Shown: piece by piece, positions 41,399 to 51,481 of the stretch | How the letters are laid out: every line of letters starts with the position of its first letter | Numbering within the stretch: position 1 is the first letter of the stretch | DNA from: Myxococcota bacterium | GTDB lineage: Bacteria > Myxococcota_A > UBA796 > UBA2385 | Direction: 5' to 3' | DNA: 57,588 nt | Assembly: GCA_023150805.1 (NCBI GenBank) | Contig: JAKLKF010000035.1 | Location: forward strand, 1-57,588 | Made by a program: the position numbers and the translations under genes | Notes under the pieces: model-generated | The model's database searches: none | What the model saw: the letters and a program-made list of their open reading frames with translations, nothing else | Told to the model about the DNA's origin: nothing

Positions 41399-43465
41399 AT
41401 GTCCCGCCTCCTGCCCCGCTCGGCCCCGGTGCTGCCGCTGCTGGCCCTGCTCGCCGCCTGCGGAGACAAGGGAGGCGAGCCGCAGGCGCCGGACGTGGAC
41501 CAGGACGGCTTCGACGCCGAGGTGGACTGCGACGACGCCGACCCGGACATCAACCCGGGCGCCCCCGAGGTCTGCGACGGGGAGGACAACGACTGCGACG
41601 ACCTCGTCGACGACCAGGACGACAACGTCGACCTGTCGGGCGGCACGGTCTACTACGCCGACGTGGACTTCGACGGCTATGGCGACGCCGCCACGCCGCG
41701 CACCGCCTGCGCCCTGCCGGCCGGCTACGTGGCGGACGACACCGACTGCGACGACCGGGACGAGGCCCGCTTCCCGGGCGCCCCCGAGGTCTGCAACGAG
41801 CTGGACGACGACTGCGACGACGACGTGGACGAGGGGGTCGGCGCGGAGACCTGGTACCTGGACGGCGACGGCGACGGCTTCGGCGACCCGATGAGCGAGG
41901 AGACGGCCTGCACCGTCCCCGCGGGGGCGGTCGCGGTCGGCGGGGACTGCGACGACGAGGACGACGGCGTCTTCCCCGGGGCCACCGAGCTGTGCAACGG
42001 GCTGGACGACGACTGCGACGACGACGTGGACGGCGAGGGCATGGTCGCGCTCCAGGCCGCCGACGGGACCTGGCAGGACCTGAGCGCCTCCTTCTCCGGC
42101 GGCGGGGACGCCGTCCCCTCCCTGGTCCTGGACACGGCGGGCACGGTGTGGTTCTGCGACGGCACCTACGCGGCCACCTTCGACGTCGCGGCGGACGTGG
42201 AGCTGCGGGGGCGGTCGGCGGACGCCACGCGGGTGGTGCTGGACGCGGACGGGCAGGGCACCGTGGTCGAGGTCGTCGCCGACGGGGTCGAGGTCGGCCT
42301 GTACGACCTGACGCTGACGGGGGGGCAGGGCGACTCCGGCGCCCTGTTCGCGGGCGGCAGCGCCGGCGGCGCCCTGGCCTGCGAGGTCGACGCCAGCGTG
42401 ACGGGCGCCGGGCTGCTCCTGCAGCGCAACCAGGCCGGGTACGGCGGCGCGCTCTACTTCATGGGCTGCGACCTGTCCCTGTCCGACAGCGTGGTGCAGA
42501 GCAACAGCACCAGCTCCCTGGCCGGCGCCGGCCTGCTGGCCGCGGGCGACCACCTGCTCGACGGCGTGGAGGTGCTCGACAACCGCTCCAACAGCGACAT
42601 CGGCGCGCTCTACGTGGTCGGCTCGTCGGGCGAGGTCGCGGTGCGGGCGACCGACACCGTCTTCGACGGCAACTCCGACACCTGGACAGTGGGTGGCATC
42701 TACGTCTACGACGGCACCTTCGAGCTGTCGGGCACCACCGCCGGCGCCGCGGCGTTGACGGGCAACACCTCGACCTACGGGTCCGGCGCGGCCATCCTCT
42801 ACCCCGGCTCGTCCACGAACAGCGCCAGCTTCGAGCAGGTGGACTTCGGGACCGAGGACGGGTTGGACGACAACACCCTGCCCGACCTGTCCCACCTGTA
42901 CTGGAGCCACGACTACGTGGTGGGCGACTCCGCCGGGTTCACCTGCGACCAGGAGCGCTGCGGACGCTCCGCCTCGCACACGCTGGGGGAGCTCTCGTCC
43001 TCGGTCTCGATGAGCTCGCGCTTCTACGGCAACGTGGTCGAGGCCGACGAGTACGCGACCATCGACGCCTTCTCGGTCTACGTGGGCTACAGCGGCGGCT
43101 GCACGGCCGATCTGTACATCTTGAGCACCGACTCGGACCCCATGGGCAGCACCACCTCGTGGACGCTCTCGTGGTCGGACACCGGCAACACCGTCTCCTC
43201 CTCGGGCTGGCTGACCGGCTACGGCGTCTCGGTCCTGGCCGAGCCCGGGCGCTGGTACACCTTCGGCGTCGGGATGCGCGACTGCCCGAGCTACGACTAC
43301 CTGTACTACCTGGGCGCCTCGGGCACCGCGCTCAGCTTCGGAGCGCACGTGGGCTACGCAAGCTACGGCAGCAGCTACACCGGCACCTTCGGCAGCTCCA
43401 CCTCGCTGTCGGCCAGCTCGTCGGCGGTCCAGTTCTACATGGCGGTCGGTGCCACCCAGCTCTGA
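41399..43465 (+). CDS. MopE-like metal-binding-motif lipoprotein with beta-helix
   Basis: The protein has 688 residues; lipobox LAAC-G. ATG follows AAGAGGAG. Residues ~28-215 hold three to four repeats of the MopE type: DxDGDGxGD and DCDDxDPxxxPGAxEVCNxxDDDCDxxVDEG. They are named for a copper-binding surface protein of Methylococcus and are very common in Myxococcota. Residues ~215-500 are repetitive (SVVQSNSTSS, GALYFMGCDLSLSD) and fit a right-handed parallel beta-helix. The C-terminal ~170 residues are Ser/Tyr-rich and may be a beta-sandwich. Likely a surface protein; copper or calcium binding is inferred. Confidence 0.88.
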   Translation: MSRLLPRSAPVLPLLALLAACGDKGGEPQAPDVDQDGFDAEVDCDDADPDINPGAPEVCDGEDNDCDDLVDDQDDNVDLSGGTVYYADVDFDGYGDAATPRTACALPAGYVADDTDCDDRDEARFPGAPEVCNELDDDCDDDVDEGVGAETWYLDGDGDGFGDPMSEETACTVPAGAVAVGGDCDDEDDGVFPGATELCNGLDDDCDDDVDGEGMVALQAADGTWQDLSASFSGGGDAVPSLVLDTAGTVWFCDGTYAATFDVAADVELRGRSADATRVVLDADGQGTVVEVVADGVEVGLYDLTLTGGQGDSGALFAGGSAGGALACEVDASVTGAGLLLQRNQAGYGGALYFMGCDLSLSDSVVQSNSTSSLAGAGLLAAGDHLLDGVEVLDNRSNSDIGALYVVGSSGEVAVRATDTVFDGNSDTWTVGGIYVYDGTFELSGTTAGAAALTGNTSTYGSGAAILYPGSSTNSASFEQVDFGTEDGLDDNTLPDLSHLYWSHDYVVGDSAGFTCDQERCGRSASHTLGELSSSVSMSSRFYGNVVEADEYATIDAFSVYVGYSGGCTADLYILSTDSDPMGSTTSWTLSWSDTGNTVSSSGWLTGYGVSVLAEPGRWYTFGVGMRDCPSYDYLYYLGASGTALSFGAHVGYASYGSSYTGTFGSSTSLSASSSAVQFYMAVGATQL

Positions 43466-43491
43466 CCCGGCCCGTTAAGGCCCCCTCCCGC

Positions 43492-43512
43492 CGCGGCGAG
43501 ACCTCCGCCGCG
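43492..43512 (+). promoter_or_regulatory. hairpin in the purL leader
   Basis: CGCGGCG and CGCCGCG form a 7-bp perfect stem with a 7-base loop, 20 bases before the purL start. It could end transcription from the upstream MopE-like gene or influence purL translation. No known purine riboswitch sequence is recognised. Confidence 0.3.
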
Positions 43513-43532
43513 ACCGCTCCGAGGTGGTGCCC

Positions 43533-46500
43533 GTGCTCGTCCTCCCCGGCTCTTCGGCTCGCTCGCCCTTCCGCCTGGCCCGCCTGCTGCCCCTGGTGAC
43601 GGCGGTCGCGCCCGCGGTCCGCGCCCTCTCCGCCAGCTTCGTGCACCTGGTCGACGTCGAGGGCGAGCTGGAGGCCCAGCAGCGGCGGGTGCTGACGGCC
43701 CTGCTGGCCTACGGGACCGAGCCGCCGCCGCGGGAGCTGCCCCGCGCCGACGTGGTGGTCGTGCCCCGGCCGGGCACCATCTCGCCCTGGTCGAGCAAGG
43801 CCACCGACATCGCCCACGCCTGCGACCTGCCCGCGGTTCGGCGGATCGAGCGCGGGATCGTCTGGACCATCGACGGGGGCTGGTCGGAGAAGCAGCGCGC
43901 GGCGGCCCTCCCGCTGCTGCACGACCGCATGGTCGAGGCGGTGCTGCCGTCGGTGGAGGCGGCGACGGCGCTGTTCGCCCGCCACGCGCCGCGCCCCCTG
44001 GAGACGGTGCCGGTCCTGGCCCGGGGCCGCCAGGCGCTGGTCGAGGCCGACCGGGCCCTGGGCCTGGCCTTGTCGGGCGACGAGGTGGACTACCTGCTGG
44101 ACGCCTTCACCCGGCTGCAGCGGGACCCGACCGACGTCGAGCTGATGATGTTCGCCCAGGCGAACTCCGAGCACTGCCGCCACAAGATCTTCAACGCCAC
44201 CTGGACGATCGACGGCGAACAGATGCCGCACAGCCTGTTCGGCATGATCAAGCACACCTGGAAGAGCCACCCCGGGCGCACCTTGTCGGCCTACCAGGAC
44301 AACGCCGCCGTGGTCGAGGGGCAGCCGGTCGCGCGCTTCTTCCCCGACCCGGTCGACCGGGTGTACCGGGGGCACCAGGAGCCGGCGCACCTGTTGATGA
44401 AGGTGGAGACCCACAACCACCCCACGGGCATCTCGCCCTTCCCCGGGGCGGCCACCGGCAGCGGCGGCGAGATCCGCGACGAGGGCGCCACCGGCCGGGG
44501 CGGCAAGCCACGCGCCGGCCTGACGGGCTTCAGCGTGAGCGACCTGCACCTGCCCGGGGCGCCGCGGCCCTGGGAGCGGGACGTCGGCAGCTCGGACCGG
44601 ATGGCGACGGCGCGGGAGATCATGCTGGACGGCCCGCTGGGAGGCGCCGCCTTCAACAACGAGTTCGGGCGCCCCAACCTGGCGGGCTACTTCCGCACCT
44701 TCTGCCTGGAGGTGGAGGGGCTGCAGGGCGCGGAGCTGCGGGGCTACCACAAGCCGGTGATGCTGGCCGGCGGCTATGGCCACGTGCGCCCCGGCCACGT
44801 GCGCAAGGGGGGCTTCGACGCCGACGCCGCCCTGGTCGTCCTGGGCGGCCCGGCCCTGCTGATCGGCCTGGGCGGCGGGGCGGCCAGCAGCATGGCGACG
44901 GGCGACTCGTCCGCGGACCTGGACTTCGCCAGCGTGCAGCGCGCCAACCCCGAGATCCAGCGGCGCTGCCAGGAGGTCCTGGACGCCTGCATCGCCCTGG
45001 GGGACCACAACCCGATCGCCAGCGTGCACGACGTGGGCGCCGGCGGCCTGTCCAACGCCCTGCCCGAGCTGGTCGAGGGCGCCGGGCGCGGCGGCCGCTT
45101 CGAGCTGCGGCGGATCCCCAGCGACGAGCCGGGCATGTCGCCCTTGGAGCTGTGGTGCAACGAGGCGCAGGAGCGCTACGTCCTGGCGGTGGCGCCCCGC
45201 GACCTGGACGCCTTCGCCGCCATCTGCGAGCGCGAGCGGGCGCCGTGGGCGGTGGTGGGCCACGCCACCGAGGACGGCCGGCTGCTGGTCCGGGACCGCC
45301 TGCTGGAGAGCACGCCGATCGACATGCCGCTGGAGGTGCTGCTGGGCAAGCCGCCGCGCATGCACCGCCAGGCCGACAGCGCCCTGGTCCTGCGCCCCCC
45401 CTTCGAGGCCGACCGGCTCGATCCCGCCGAGGCGCTGCTGCGGGTGCTGTCCCTGCCCACGGTGGCCAGCAAGGAGTTCCTCGTCACCATCGGCGACCGA
45501 TCGGTCACGGGCACCGTGGTCCGCGACCAGATGGTGGGCCCCTGGCAGGTGCCGGTGGCCGACGTCGCGGTGACGGTGACCGACTACCAGGGGATCCAGG
45601 GCGAGGCGATGGCCCTGGGAGAGCGGGCGCCGGTCGCCCTGCTCTCCGGGCCGGCCAGCGTCCGCCTGGCGGTGGCCGAGGCGCTCACGAACCTGCTCGC
45701 CGCCGACGTCGGAGAGCTGGGCCGGGTGGTGCTGTCGGCCAACTGGATGGCCCCCGCCGGTCACCCCGGCGAGGACGCCAACCTCTACGCGACGGTCGAG
45801 GCGCTGGGCATGGAGCTGTGCCCGGCGCTGGGGATCTGCGTGCCGGTGGGCAAGGACTCCATGTCCATGCGCGCCCGGTGGACGGATGCCGACGGGGAAC
45901 ACACGGTCACCGCGCCCCTGACGGTGGTCATCAGCGCCTTCGCGCCGGTCCACGACGTGCGGCGCACCCTGACGCCGCAGCTGCGCACCGATCGGGGCCC
46001 GACCGTCCTGGTGCAGGTCGACCTGTCGCGCGGCGCCGCGCGGCTGGGCGGCTCGGCCCTGGCCCAGGTGTACGGCCAGGTGGGCGCGCTGCCAGCGGAC
46101 CTGGACGATCCGGGCCTGCTGGCCGGCCTGTGGCGGGCCGTGCACGAGCTGCGGGCGCGGGGGCAGGTGCTGGCCTGGCACGACGTCGGGGACGGCGGCC
46201 TGATCGTGACCCTGTGCGAGATGGCCTTCGCCGGGCACACCGGCCTGGACCTGGACCTGGGCTCGCCCGACGACGCCGTCGCGGCGCTGTTCGCCGAGGA
46301 GCCGGGCGGCGTGCTCCAGGTGCGGGTGGAGGATCTGTCCGCGGTGCAGCAGGCGCTCGCCGCGCACGGGCTGTCGGCCTGCACGCGGGTGCTGGGAGGA
46401 CCGTCCACCGACGATCACCTCACGGTGCGCGCCCACAGCCGGGTCCTGCTGCGCCAGGACCGGGTGGAGCTGCTGCGGGCCTGGGGAGAGACGAGCTACC

Positions 46501-47402
46501 GGATGCAGGCGCTGCGGGACGAGCCGACCTGCGCCGACGAGGCCTGGCAGGCCTTGCTGGACCGCGACGATCCCGGGCTGCGGCCCGTCCTGGCCTTCGA
46601 CCCCTCCCACGACGTGGCGGCGCCCTACGTCCGCCGGGGGATCCCGCCCAAGGTGGCGATCCTCCGCGAGCAGGGCGTGAACGGTCACGTGGAGATGGCC
46701 GCCGCCTTCGACCGCGCGGGCTTCGAGGCGGTCGACGTCCACATGAGCGACATCCTCGCCGGCCGCGAGGATCTGTACGGGTTCAAGGGCCTGGTGGCCT
46801 GCGGCGGCTTCTCCTACGGCGACGTGCTCGGCGCCGGCGGCGGCTGGGCCAAGGGCATCCTCTTCCACCGCGGCGTGCGGGACGTGTTCCTCTCCTTCTT
46901 CCGCCGCAAGGACACCTTCACCCTGGGCGTCTGCAACGGCTGCCAGATGCTCTCCCAGCTCAAGCAGCTCATCCCCGGCGCCGAGGGCTGGCCCCGCTTC
47001 GTGCGCAACCGCTCCGAGCAGTTCGAGGCCCGGGTGAGCATGGTGGAGATCGTAGACAGTCCGAGCATCCTGCTGGCGGGCATGGCCGGCAGCCGCCTGC
47101 CGGTGGCGGTGGCCCACGGCGAGGGGCAGGCGCTGTTCGGACGCGGGGAGCGCGCCCGGGCCCACGTGGCAGCGCGCTTCGTGGACAACCGGGGGCAGGT
47201 GGCCACGCGCTACCCGGCCAACCCCAACGGCTCGCCCGAGGGGATCACGGCGCTGACGACCGCCGACGGCCGGGTCACCATCATGATGCCGCACCCCGAG
47301 CGGGTGTTCCGCACGGTGACCAACAGCTGGCACCCCGACGACTGGGGGGCCGACGGGCCGTGGCTGCGCCTGTTCCGGAACGCGCGGGCCTGGGTCGGCT
47401 GA
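43533..47402 (+). CDS. purL: phosphoribosylformylglycinamidine synthase, large single-chain type
   Basis: The protein has 1,289 residues from GTG 43533, chosen because the GAGG site at 43521 is well spaced; GTG 43524 or 43527 are alternatives. PurL makes FGAM from FGAR, glutamine and ATP. N-terminal PurS-like region, then [16 protein letters not shown] near residue 215, [18 protein letters not shown] of the synthase ATP site, [17 protein letters not shown], a second synthase half, and a C-terminal glutaminase with GVCNGCQML (Cys near 1,134) and the [10 protein letters not shown] end. The large type is typical of proteobacteria-like genomes rather than the split PurS/PurQ/PurL form. Confidence 0.97.
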   Translation: MLVLPGSSARSPFRLARLLPLVTAVAPAVRALSASFVHLVDVEGELEAQQRRVLTALLAYGTEPPPRELPRADVVVVPRPGTISPWSSKATDIAHACDLPAVRRIERGIVWTIDGGWSEKQRAAALPLLHDRMVEAVLPSVEAATALFARHAPRPLETVPVLARGRQALVEADRALGLALSGDEVDYLLDAFTRLQRDPTDVELMMFAQANSEHCRHKIFNATWTIDGEQMPHSLFGMIKHTWKSHPGRTLSAYQDNAAVVEGQPVARFFPDPVDRVYRGHQEPAHLLMKVETHNHPTGISPFPGAATGSGGEIRDEGATGRGGKPRAGLTGFSVSDLHLPGAPRPWERDVGSSDRMATAREIMLDGPLGGAAFNNEFGRPNLAGYFRTFCLEVEGLQGAELRGYHKPVMLAGGYGHVRPGHVRKGGFDADAALVVLGGPALLIGLGGGAASSMATGDSSADLDFASVQRANPEIQRRCQEVLDACIALGDHNPIASVHDVGAGGLSNALPELVEGAGRGGRFELRRIPSDEPGMSPLELWCNEAQERYVLAVAPRDLDAFAAICERERAPWAVVGHATEDGRLLVRDRLLESTPIDMPLEVLLGKPPRMHRQADSALVLRPPFEADRLDPAEALLRVLSLPTVASKEFLVTIGDRSVTGTVVRDQMVGPWQVPVADVAVTVTDYQGIQGEAMALGERAPVALLSGPASVRLAVAEALTNLLAADVGELGRVVLSANWMAPAGHPGEDANLYATVEALGMELCPALGICVPVGKDSMSMRARWTDADGEHTVTAPLTVVISAFAPVHDVRRTLTPQLRTDRGPTVLVQVDLSRGAARLGGSALAQVYGQVGALPADLDDPGLLAGLWRAVHELRARGQVLAWHDVGDGGLIVTLCEMAFAGHTGLDLDLGSPDDAVAALFAEEPGGVLQVRVEDLSAVQQALAAHGLSACTRVLGGPSTDDHLTVRAHSRVLLRQDRVELLRAWGETSYRMQALRDEPTCADEAWQALLDRDDPGLRPVLAFDPSHDVAAPYVRRGIPPKVAILREQGVNGHVEMAAAFDRAGFEAVDVHMSDILAGREDLYGFKGLVACGGFSYGDVLGAGGGWAKGILFHRGVRDVFLSFFRRKDTFTLGVCNGCQMLSQLKQLIPGAEGWPRFVRNRSEQFEARVSMVEIVDSPSILLAGMAGSRLPVAVAHGEGQALFGRGERARAHVAARFVDNRGQVATRYPANPNGSPEGITALTTADGRVTIMMPHPERVFRTVTNSWHPDDWGADGPWLRLFRNARAWVG

Positions 47403-47418
47403 CCGGGCCCGCCTCGGC

Positions 47419-48537
47419 TCAGCCGGCGGGGGTCGCCGGCGGCGCGGCGGGCGCGGCAGGGTCGGTCGGCGCGGGCGCGGCAGGGTCGGTCGGCGCGGGC
47501 GCGGCAGGGTCGGTCGGCGCGGGCGCGCTGGCGGACAGGGGCGTCGGCGTGCCGGACCCGGCGAAGCTGAAGCTGCGCAGGGAGTACTCGCAGCCGTCGT
47601 CGAGCTGGGCGCACCAGCCGGCCGCCGCCTGGCACCACTGCTCGACCCCGTAGGGGCCGGGCACCTGGTCGTTGCCGGCCATCAGCGGCAGGAAGCCGGT
47701 GGTCTGCACCAGCAGCCCCCCGTGGTGCGGGAAGCCGGCCTCCTCGCGGGACACCACCTGGCGCACGACGCGGCCGTCGGCCGTGATCGCGGCGTGGCTC
47801 AGCGCGATCAGCCGGGTGTCCTTGAGCACGCGGTCGTTGCGCCGGACCTGGTACTCGGTCACGTCGGCGGCCCCCATCGCGCAGACGTCGACCGCGAAGT
47901 CGCCCACCCGGATCGGGGCGGAGGTCGCGACCTGGTGGGGGATGGCCTGGACCTGGTCCACCGGCAGGCCCAGCCGGTCGGCCAGCGCCTGCCAGATGCC
48001 GGCCTGGAAGGCGGCCTGGTCGGCGAAGCAGACCCGCGACAGGGTCGGGTCGTCGGTCAGCGCGTCGCAGGGCCGGCAGGAGGTCCGCTCGTCGACGACC
48101 TCGCAGCGCACGAAGGGGCTGACCTTGACGTGCGGCCCCACGTCGGCGCCGTCCTCGTAGGAGGGGACCAGGTGGGGGGTCGAGAGGATGCCGTCGAGGC
48201 TCTCGTCCTTGCGCTCGGGACCGGCGGCCAGCAGGTCGGGCGCGCGGAAGATGATGCGCTGCTCGACGGTCTGTCCCACCGCGTCGGGGCCCGTCCAGGA
48301 CACGCCGACCAGGTAGTCGCGCTCGGCGCCGTCGTCGGTCGCCACGCTGCGGCGCAGCTCGGTCGTGCCGTCGCCCCACTGCGGCGGGCGGGCCGCCGTC
48401 TGCGCGGGGGGCGCCTCCTCCACCGGTGCCGCCTCCTCCTTCGGGGGGGGCGGGGTCATGGCGGGCGGAGGCGTGGCGGGGCCGCTGTCCTCCTCGCAGG
48501 CGAGGAACAGGCCGAGGATCAGGAGGGTGCTGCCCAT
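47419..48537 (-). CDS. lipoprotein with Pro-rich linker and Ala/Pro repeat tail
   Basis: The protein has 372 residues; lipobox LFLAC-E. A Pro/Glu/Ala-rich segment (residues ~15-55) is followed by a ~270-residue domain with several cysteines (FVRCEV, TSCRPCDAL, RVCFAD, VCAMG, EQWCQ, GWCAQ, GCEYS) that may pair in disulfides. The last ~45 residues are three APTDPAAP repeats and an AAPP tail. ATG at 48537 follows GAGCTCC. A TAGGCT -10 lies 31 bases before the ATG. No family is recognised. It faces purL tail to tail. Confidence 0.8.
   Translation of the reverse strand: MGSTLLILGLFLACEEDSGPATPPPAMTPPPPKEEAAPVEEAPPAQTAARPPQWGDGTTELRRSVATDDGAERDYLVGVSWTGPDAVGQTVEQRIIFRAPDLLAAGPERKDESLDGILSTPHLVPSYEDGADVGPHVKVSPFVRCEVVDERTSCRPCDALTDDPTLSRVCFADQAAFQAGIWQALADRLGLPVDQVQAIPHQVATSAPIRVGDFAVDVCAMGAADVTEYQVRRNDRVLKDTRLIALSHAAITADGRVVRQVVSREEAGFPHHGGLLVQTTGFLPLMAGNDQVPGPYGVEQWCQAAAGWCAQLDDGCEYSLRSFSFAGSGTPTPLSASAPAPTDPAAPAPTDPAAPAPTDPAAPAAPPATPAG
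47449..47520. repeat. three 24-bp tandem repeats encoding APTDPAAP
   Basis: Three identical 24-bp units (47449-47472, 47473-47496, 47497-47520) encode the repeated tail of the lipoprotein. Likely a length-variable linker. Confidence 0.9.
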
Positions 48538-48567
48538 GGGGAGGAGCTCCGGTCGAGAGGACGCGGC

Positions 48568-48573
48568 AGCCTA
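48568..48573 (-). promoter_or_regulatory. -10 hexamer TAGGCT for the Pro-rich lipoprotein gene
   Basis: On the minus strand ggTAGGCT lies about 30 bases before the ATG at 48537, between it and the stop of the NnrS-like gene. No good -35 was found. Confidence 0.3.
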
Positions 48574-48602
48574 CCGCGGGCGAGCCGTCCGTTGGGGCCC
48601 TC

Positions 48603-49889
48603 TCAGCCCAGGGCCGAGGCCTGCCGCGGCCGCAGGACGACGAGCAGCTCCGCGAGCAGCAGGCCCGCGGTGGCCACCATCAGCAGGCCGGCCAGGCGCG
48701 CCAGCGGCGACAGGCCGCTGCCGATGGCCAGCGCGCCCACCACGGCGGACAGCAGGTGGGCCAGCAGGCCCGCCTGGGCGAGGCGGTCGGGGAGCAGGCT
48801 GCGCATGGAGGGCACGCGCACCCGCCCGACCTGGCCGGACCAGCGGTGGAACCACACCAGGAAGGGCAGGATGCGCGTGAGCATGCCGTGGGCGATGAGC
48901 CCGGCGTGGCCCCAGACCACCAGCCAGACCAGGAGCACCGGCCAGCGGGGATCGGCGGACAGGGCGCTGGCCAGGGCCACCAGGGCGGCGAGCGGCGCGA
49001 TGGCCAGCCCGGCCTGCCAGGCGCGCAGGCTGGGGTCGGGGCGCTTGCGGGTGCGGGTCGAGATGGCGCGGGCCAGCAGGGCCGGGTTGAGCAGCCAGGC
49101 GGCGACGACGCCGGGGCCGGCCAGCAGGGTCGACAGCAGGGGCGAGGCCCCGAGCGCCAGCGCCAGCGGCGGCAGCAGGGCGCCCGGCGCCAGCAGGGCG
49201 AGCACCGCGAGCCGGGCGGGCGGAGGGACGGGTCGGGTCAGGTAGAACATGGGCACCACCTGCCAGAAGACGGCCGACAGGAGCGCACCGACCCAGCCCA
49301 GCAGGCCCAGGCCCAGGTGCGCCTGGATCCAGGTCCCGCGCGGGCCGGGGAAGGTGCCGCCGCCATGGCCGTCGGCCATGAGCAGCCCCGCCGCCACGGC
49401 CAGCGACAGGCAGAGCACGGCGAGGCGCATGCCCCAGCTCGTGTCCCGCTCGGAGCGGCTGCGCACCAGGGCCAGGCCGACCGGCGCCAGGAAGAGGGTG
49501 AAGGCCAGCAGCAGGGCGAGCCGCGCGCCCTGGACCAGGGCCGGCGCGAAGGGCTGGCCGGCGCCCAGCAGGCCGCCCACCAGCAGCCCGACCCCCACCA
49601 GGAGCAGGGGCAGGACCAGGCGGGCCAGGCCGACGCGCGGCACCGGGCTGCCGGCGAGCACGGGCACGAGCTGGAGCAGGGCGCCGATCATCACGCTGCC
49701 CAGGAAGCCCAGGGTGCCCAGGTGGACCAGCGCGATGGTGCCCGGCACCCAGCCCGAGGCGAGCAGGCGCCCCCCCTCGACCAGCAGGAGCAGGCCGGCG
49801 ACGGCGGCGCTGGCGGGTGCGACCAGGAAGAAGGCCGTGGGGATCGACAGGGGCGGGGCCTGGTCCAGGCGCAGCTTCTCGGTGTTCAC
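48603..49889 (-). CDS. NnrS-like / heme-copper-oxidase-I-like 12-helix membrane protein
   Basis: The protein has 428 residues from GTG 49889 (CGAGGG upstream); an ATG at 49919 is in frame but overlaps a TATTGT -10 hexamer (49916-49921), so the GTG is preferred. About twelve hydrophobic helices. LVHLGTLGFLGSVMIGALLQLVPVL, shown in the first helices, and QAHLGLGLLGWVGALL, VWGHAGLIAHGMLTRILPF carry histidines in positions that resemble heme ligands of the NnrS/cytochrome oxidase I superfamily. NnrS proteins protect against nitric oxide in denitrifiers. The divergent hemerythrin supports a role in NO or oxygen handling. Exact family assignment is moderate. Confidence 0.7.
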   Translation of the reverse strand: MNTEKLRLDQAPPLSIPTAFFLVAPASAAVAGLLLLVEGGRLLASGWVPGTIALVHLGTLGFLGSVMIGALLQLVPVLAGSPVPRVGLARLVLPLLLVGVGLLVGGLLGAGQPFAPALVQGARLALLLAFTLFLAPVGLALVRSRSERDTSWGMRLAVLCLSLAVAAGLLMADGHGGGTFPGPRGTWIQAHLGLGLLGWVGALLSAVFWQVVPMFYLTRPVPPPARLAVLALLAPGALLPPLALALGASPLLSTLLAGPGVVAAWLLNPALLARAISTRTRKRPDPSLRAWQAGLAIAPLAALVALASALSADPRWPVLLVWLVVWGHAGLIAHGMLTRILPFLVWFHRWSGQVGRVRVPSMRSLLPDRLAQAGLLAHLLSAVVGALAIGSGLSPLARLAGLLMVATAGLLLAELLVVLRPRQASALG

Positions 49890-49902
49890 GGTGCCCTCGG
49901 GG

Positions 49903-49932
49903 TTGTCAGTGGAGCACAATATCCGTTAAGAT
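49903..49932 (+). promoter_or_regulatory. sigma70-type promoter TTGTCA-N18-TAAGAT for hemerythrin gene
   Basis: TTGTCA (49903-49908) and TAAGAT (49927-49932) are 18 bases apart; GGAGG precedes the ATG at 49955. The divergent NnrS-like gene's TATTGT -10 lies within the spacer, so the two promoters overlap and may compete. Confidence 0.6.
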
Positions 49933-49954
49933 GCGCGCCACCCACGGAGGATCC

Positions 49955-50383
49955 ATGTCCCGCGAGCCGATCACCGACCACTTCACGCACGACCACCGCG
50001 ACTGCGACGCCGTCTGGGCCGAGGTGGAACAGGCCGGCGAGGGCGAGCGCGCCGCGGCGTGGGCCCGCTTCCGCGAGCGGATGCTGCGGCACTTCGACTG
50101 GGAGGAGGGGGTCATGTTCCCGGCCTTCGAGGCGACGACGGGGATGCGCGGCATGGGGCCCACCGAGGTGATGCGCAGCGAGCACGACAGCATGCGCGGC
50201 CTGCTGGAGCAGATGGGCATGGCGGCGGACCAGGGCGACCTGGACGAGCTGCTGGACCTGGGCGACACCCTGCTCATGCTGATCCAGCAGCACAACAGCA
50301 AGGAGGAGCGCATGCTCTACCCGATGATGGACCAGGTCCTGGCCGGGCAGTGGGAGGGGCTGAAGGGGCGCCTGCGCGGCTGA
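49955..50383 (+). CDS. hemerythrin-domain protein
   Basis: The protein has 142 residues, a single four-helix hemerythrin HHE domain. Likely di-iron ligands: His9 or His12/His14 (DHFTHDH), His46 and Glu50 (RHFDWEEG), His77 (RSEHDSM), and His113 with Glu117 (QQHNSKEERMLYP). GGAGG precedes the ATG. Bacterial HHE proteins bind O2, NO or repair Fe-S centres. Location beside an NnrS-like gene suggests a nitrosative stress unit. Confidence 0.92.
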   Translation: MSREPITDHFTHDHRDCDAVWAEVEQAGEGERAAAWARFRERMLRHFDWEEGVMFPAFEATTGMRGMGPTEVMRSEHDSMRGLLEQMGMAADQGDLDELLDLGDTLLMLIQQHNSKEERMLYPMMDQVLAGQWEGLKGRLRG

Positions 50384-50506
50384 GCCTTCGTCACGACATC
50401 GTCGCGGTGGGGCGCGCGTCCGGACGGTGGTGTGGCTTGCCGGTGTCGAAGAGGCGACTACACCGTGGCCGCGGTTCGACTCCCGTCCCTCGCCCCCCCC
50501 TGGCCC

Positions 50507-51481
50507 ATGCGCGCTCCCCGCTCGCTGCTCTCGCTCGCCCTCCTGCTGGTCCTGGCGGACCGGCCGGCGCACGCCTTCGAGTCCGACCAGGTGACCTCTC
50601 GCCAGGACCCGCCCACGGACGCGCGGCTGGTGGCGAACGCCCACGCCAACGCGCTGCTGTGGCAGGCCGCCGTCCGCACCAACCGCCTGACCCGCTGCGC
50701 GCTCGACGACGCGCGCACGCAGGAAGAGCTGGCGCGGCAGGTGCACCGCGCCATGGGCGGCCGCGAGTACGTGCCCGCGCGCGGCAACCAGCCGCCGATG
50801 GGCTTCGGCGCCTACGCGGCGTGGCTGGAGACCGGGCCGGTGGACCGGGACAGCCACGCCGAGCGGGACGACCTGTACGCGGGGGTCAAGGTGGGCGACA
50901 GCCTGATCCTGGCCGCGTTCGGGCCGTCCTCCACCGTCGCGTTGGGCCCCTGGCTGGTGGGGACCGACAAGATCGACCACTTCTGGATCCAGGGCTACGA
51001 CTACTTCCGTCGCAGCCGCGAGGGCCGGATGCCCAGCCGCGCCGTGGACTGGGGCACCCGCACCGAGCGCGGCATCTGGGGCCTGCGCACCACCGGCGTC
51101 TTCAGCTACGCCGACCTGGCGGCCAACTACGACGGCATGCACTTCTACACGGGGCTGCTGGGCCCGGGCAGCGTGCTGCAGCGCGACGCCCAGGGCTGCG
51201 TGGTGCTCGACCGGGCCTTCGACTGGGCCGAGTGGGTCGACTGGCGCTACGACGAGGTGCTGAACCCCTCCGTCTACAAGGAGGGCATGGCCGACGCCCT
51301 GCTCGACGGGCTGGCCGAGAGCGCGCCGTGGTTCTGCGCCGAGGGCCTCTCGCCGGTGGAGCCGGTGGCCAAGGCGCCGTGGGTGGGCCGCGGGGCGCCC
51401 TTCGGCGAGGGCTACTTCGACCTGGCCGACCTGTGCCGCCAGCCGGCGCTGGCGTCGTCGAGGGACCGGCGGTCGCCGTGA
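50507..51481 (+). CDS. secreted protein, first of a paralogous pair
   Basis: The protein has 324 residues with a signal peptide ending AHA-F near residue 23. Conserved with the next gene: TDKIDHFWIQGYDYF, DWGTRTERGIWGLRTTGVFSYADLAANYDGMHFYTGLL (in parts) and DWRYDEVLNPSVY. The DKxDHF motif resembles metal-binding patterns of YfiM/DUF2279-type proteins but I cannot assign it. A weak promoter TTGCCG-N16-TACACC lies ~45 bases upstream. Its stop overlaps the next start (TGATG). Confidence 0.82.
   Translation: MRAPRSLLSLALLLVLADRPAHAFESDQVTSRQDPPTDARLVANAHANALLWQAAVRTNRLTRCALDDARTQEELARQVHRAMGGREYVPARGNQPPMGFGAYAAWLETGPVDRDSHAERDDLYAGVKVGDSLILAAFGPSSTVALGPWLVGTDKIDHFWIQGYDYFRRSREGRMPSRAVDWGTRTERGIWGLRTTGVFSYADLAANYDGMHFYTGLLGPGSVLQRDAQGCVVLDRAFDWAEWVDWRYDEVLNPSVYKEGMADALLDGLAESAPWFCAEGLSPVEPVAKAPWVGRGAPFGEGYFDLADLCRQPALASSRDRRSP

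Noticed and set aside
49903..49919. FNR/HcpR-like dyad TTGT-N9-ACAA in the hemerythrin promoter
   Set aside because: The half-sites are only four bases and the spacing matches neither FNR (TTG-N8-CAA) nor HcpR (TTG-N12-CAA). The TTGTCA is better explained as a -35.
49890..49919. ATG 49919 as start of the NnrS-like gene
   Set aside because: It overlaps the TATTGT -10 hexamer, so the transcript should begin downstream of it; GTG 49889 has its own ribosome site.
50459..50495. tRNA/tmRNA-like T-arm (ggttcgactcccg)
   Set aside because: The flanking bases do not form the 5-bp T-stem, no acceptor stem of 7 bp or CCA end fits, and no D or anticodon arm is found upstream.
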